The notes under the pieces are model-generated. The model was given only the letters and a program-made list of their open reading frames with translations. It was not told where the DNA came from and did not search any database. From NCBI GenBank assembly GCA_963742725.1, contig CAVUMX010000001.1, forward strand, positions 2,790,001 through 2,854,000: a stretch of DNA of 64,000 nt, written 5' to 3'. The stretch comes from CAVVAL01 sp963742725. Lineage in GTDB: Bacteria > Actinomycetota > Actinomycetes > Mycobacteriales > Cryptosporangiaceae. This document shows positions 63,568-64,000 of the stretch, in pieces. Position 1 is the first letter of the stretch. Each line of letters begins with the position of its first letter. Position numbers and translations under genes: made by a program.

Positions 63568-64000
63568 ATGACCGCGCCGACGAGACTCGCCAAGCCCACC
63601 GAGCTCGCCGCTACGCTGCGCGGCGCCGTCATGCGGTTCAACCGCCGTCTCCGTCGTGAGCGCCCCGACAACGGCCTCACGCTGACCCAGCTCTCCGCGC
63701 TCGCGAGCCTGTACACGGCCGGCGCGATGACCCCCCGCGAACTCGCCGACTCCGAGCGGGTCCAGCCACCGTCGATGACCCGGATCATCACCGCGCTCGA
63801 AGATCTCGGCCTCGTCCAGCGCAGCGCGCACCCCACGGACCGTCGCCAGGTGATCCTCGCCCCGACGGACGCCGGTGCCGCGCTCATCAACGAGAACCGC
63901 CGGATCCGCGAGGCGTGGCTGGCGCAGCAGATCGGCCGGCTCACTCCCGCCGAGCGCGCCACCCTGCGCGACGCGGCCGCGCTCCTGGACCGGATGGCCA
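63568..64000 (+). CDS. MarR-family transcriptional regulator (3' end outside the window)
   Basis: The visible 144 residues are nearly the whole protein: MTAPTRLAKPTELAATLRGAVMRFNRRLRRE, winged helix LTLTQLSALASLYTAGAMTPRELADSERVQPPSMTRIITALEDLGLVQRS (helix-turn-helix SERVQPPSMTRIITAL) and wing HPTDRRQVILAPTDAG with the conserved DxR. The frame continues past the window. The start is leaderless: TATGCT, six bases, ATG. The gene is divergent from the YqeB-like gene and could regulate itself and neighbours to the right. Confidence 0.9.
   Translation, partial: MTAPTRLAKPTELAATLRGAVMRFNRRLRRERPDNGLTLTQLSALASLYTAGAMTPRELADSERVQPPSMTRIITALEDLGLVQRSAHPTDRRQVILAPTDAGAALINENRRIREAWLAQQIGRLTPAERATLRDAAALLDRMA

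Overview
The window is chromosomal DNA of a high-GC, mycelium-type actinomycete. The evidence is codon use with G/C at almost every third position, many GTG starts, 1-4 nt stop/start overlaps, and lineage markers: DUF3027, DUF3263, DUF2530 and DUF4031 proteins, an XPB-type helicase with its helicase-associated partner, a SigE-family ECF sigma factor, tandem SpoOM-like proteins, glucosyl-3-phosphoglycerate synthase, and futalosine-route menaquinone genes (which argue against Mycobacterium). The genus cannot be fixed from sequence alone. I see no prophage, insertion sequence, CRISPR array, rRNA or tRNA.

Layout. 1-2.1 kb: end of an MFS permease fused to a GNAT domain, a tandem repeat, two small genes and a large perfect hairpin. 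2.1-12.9 kb: an oxidative hexuronate/glucarate catabolic locus. It has a lipoprotein binding protein and two ABC permeases without an ATPase, glucarate dehydratase, ketodeoxyglucarate dehydratase and 2-oxoglutarate-semialdehyde dehydrogenase on the minus strand. A divergent IclR regulator is coupled to uronate dehydrogenase, and a Gfo/Idh/MocA oxidoreductase follows. 13-17 kb: an amino-acid permease, nagA with a ROK kinase, and a DasR-like operator in a long gap. 17-26 kb: DUF3263, a Cdc48-like double AAA+ protein, a hydrolase-ABC ATPase fusion with its permease, two SpoOM paralogues and gpgS. 26-31 kb: a SAM-I riboswitch over thrC, a small HExxH protein, an acetyltransferase, a cold-shock gene, and groEL behind two CIRCE operators. 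31-45 kb: membrane and cell-surface genes (subtilase fused to a membrane domain, glpD, thioester-domain LPNTG protein, L,D-transpeptidase, ankyrin protein), plus the XPB helicase and its partner. 46-54 kb: YidD with a Cys-rich N-terminus, small CxxC proteins, a HAD phosphatase, a second cold-shock protein, and mqnD/mqnB with a lipoprotein. 53-59 kb: DUF3027 coupled to a sacsin/HSP90-type ATPase, then a secreted animal-type haem peroxidase carrying a chitin-binding module. 59-64 kb: DUF2530, a purine permease, an ECF sigma/anti-sigma pair, a membrane protein and an autoregulated MarR gene cut by the window end.

Two threads cross the region. First, at least eight genes start exactly six bases after a TANNNT -10 box (often TACGGT or TACGCT) and lack a ribosome binding site, which is the layout of leaderless transcripts. 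Second, a 17-18 bp inverted repeat with core GGACTTTTGAGGGT occurs twice, once after the catabolic operon and once in a divergent promoter region. The least ordinary proteins are the peroxidase/chitin-binding fusion (57.3-59.4 kb), the hydrolase/ABC ATPase fusion (19.8-22.6 kb), the membrane-subtilase (32.1-34.6 kb) and the DUF3027/sacsin-like pair (53.6-57.1 kb).
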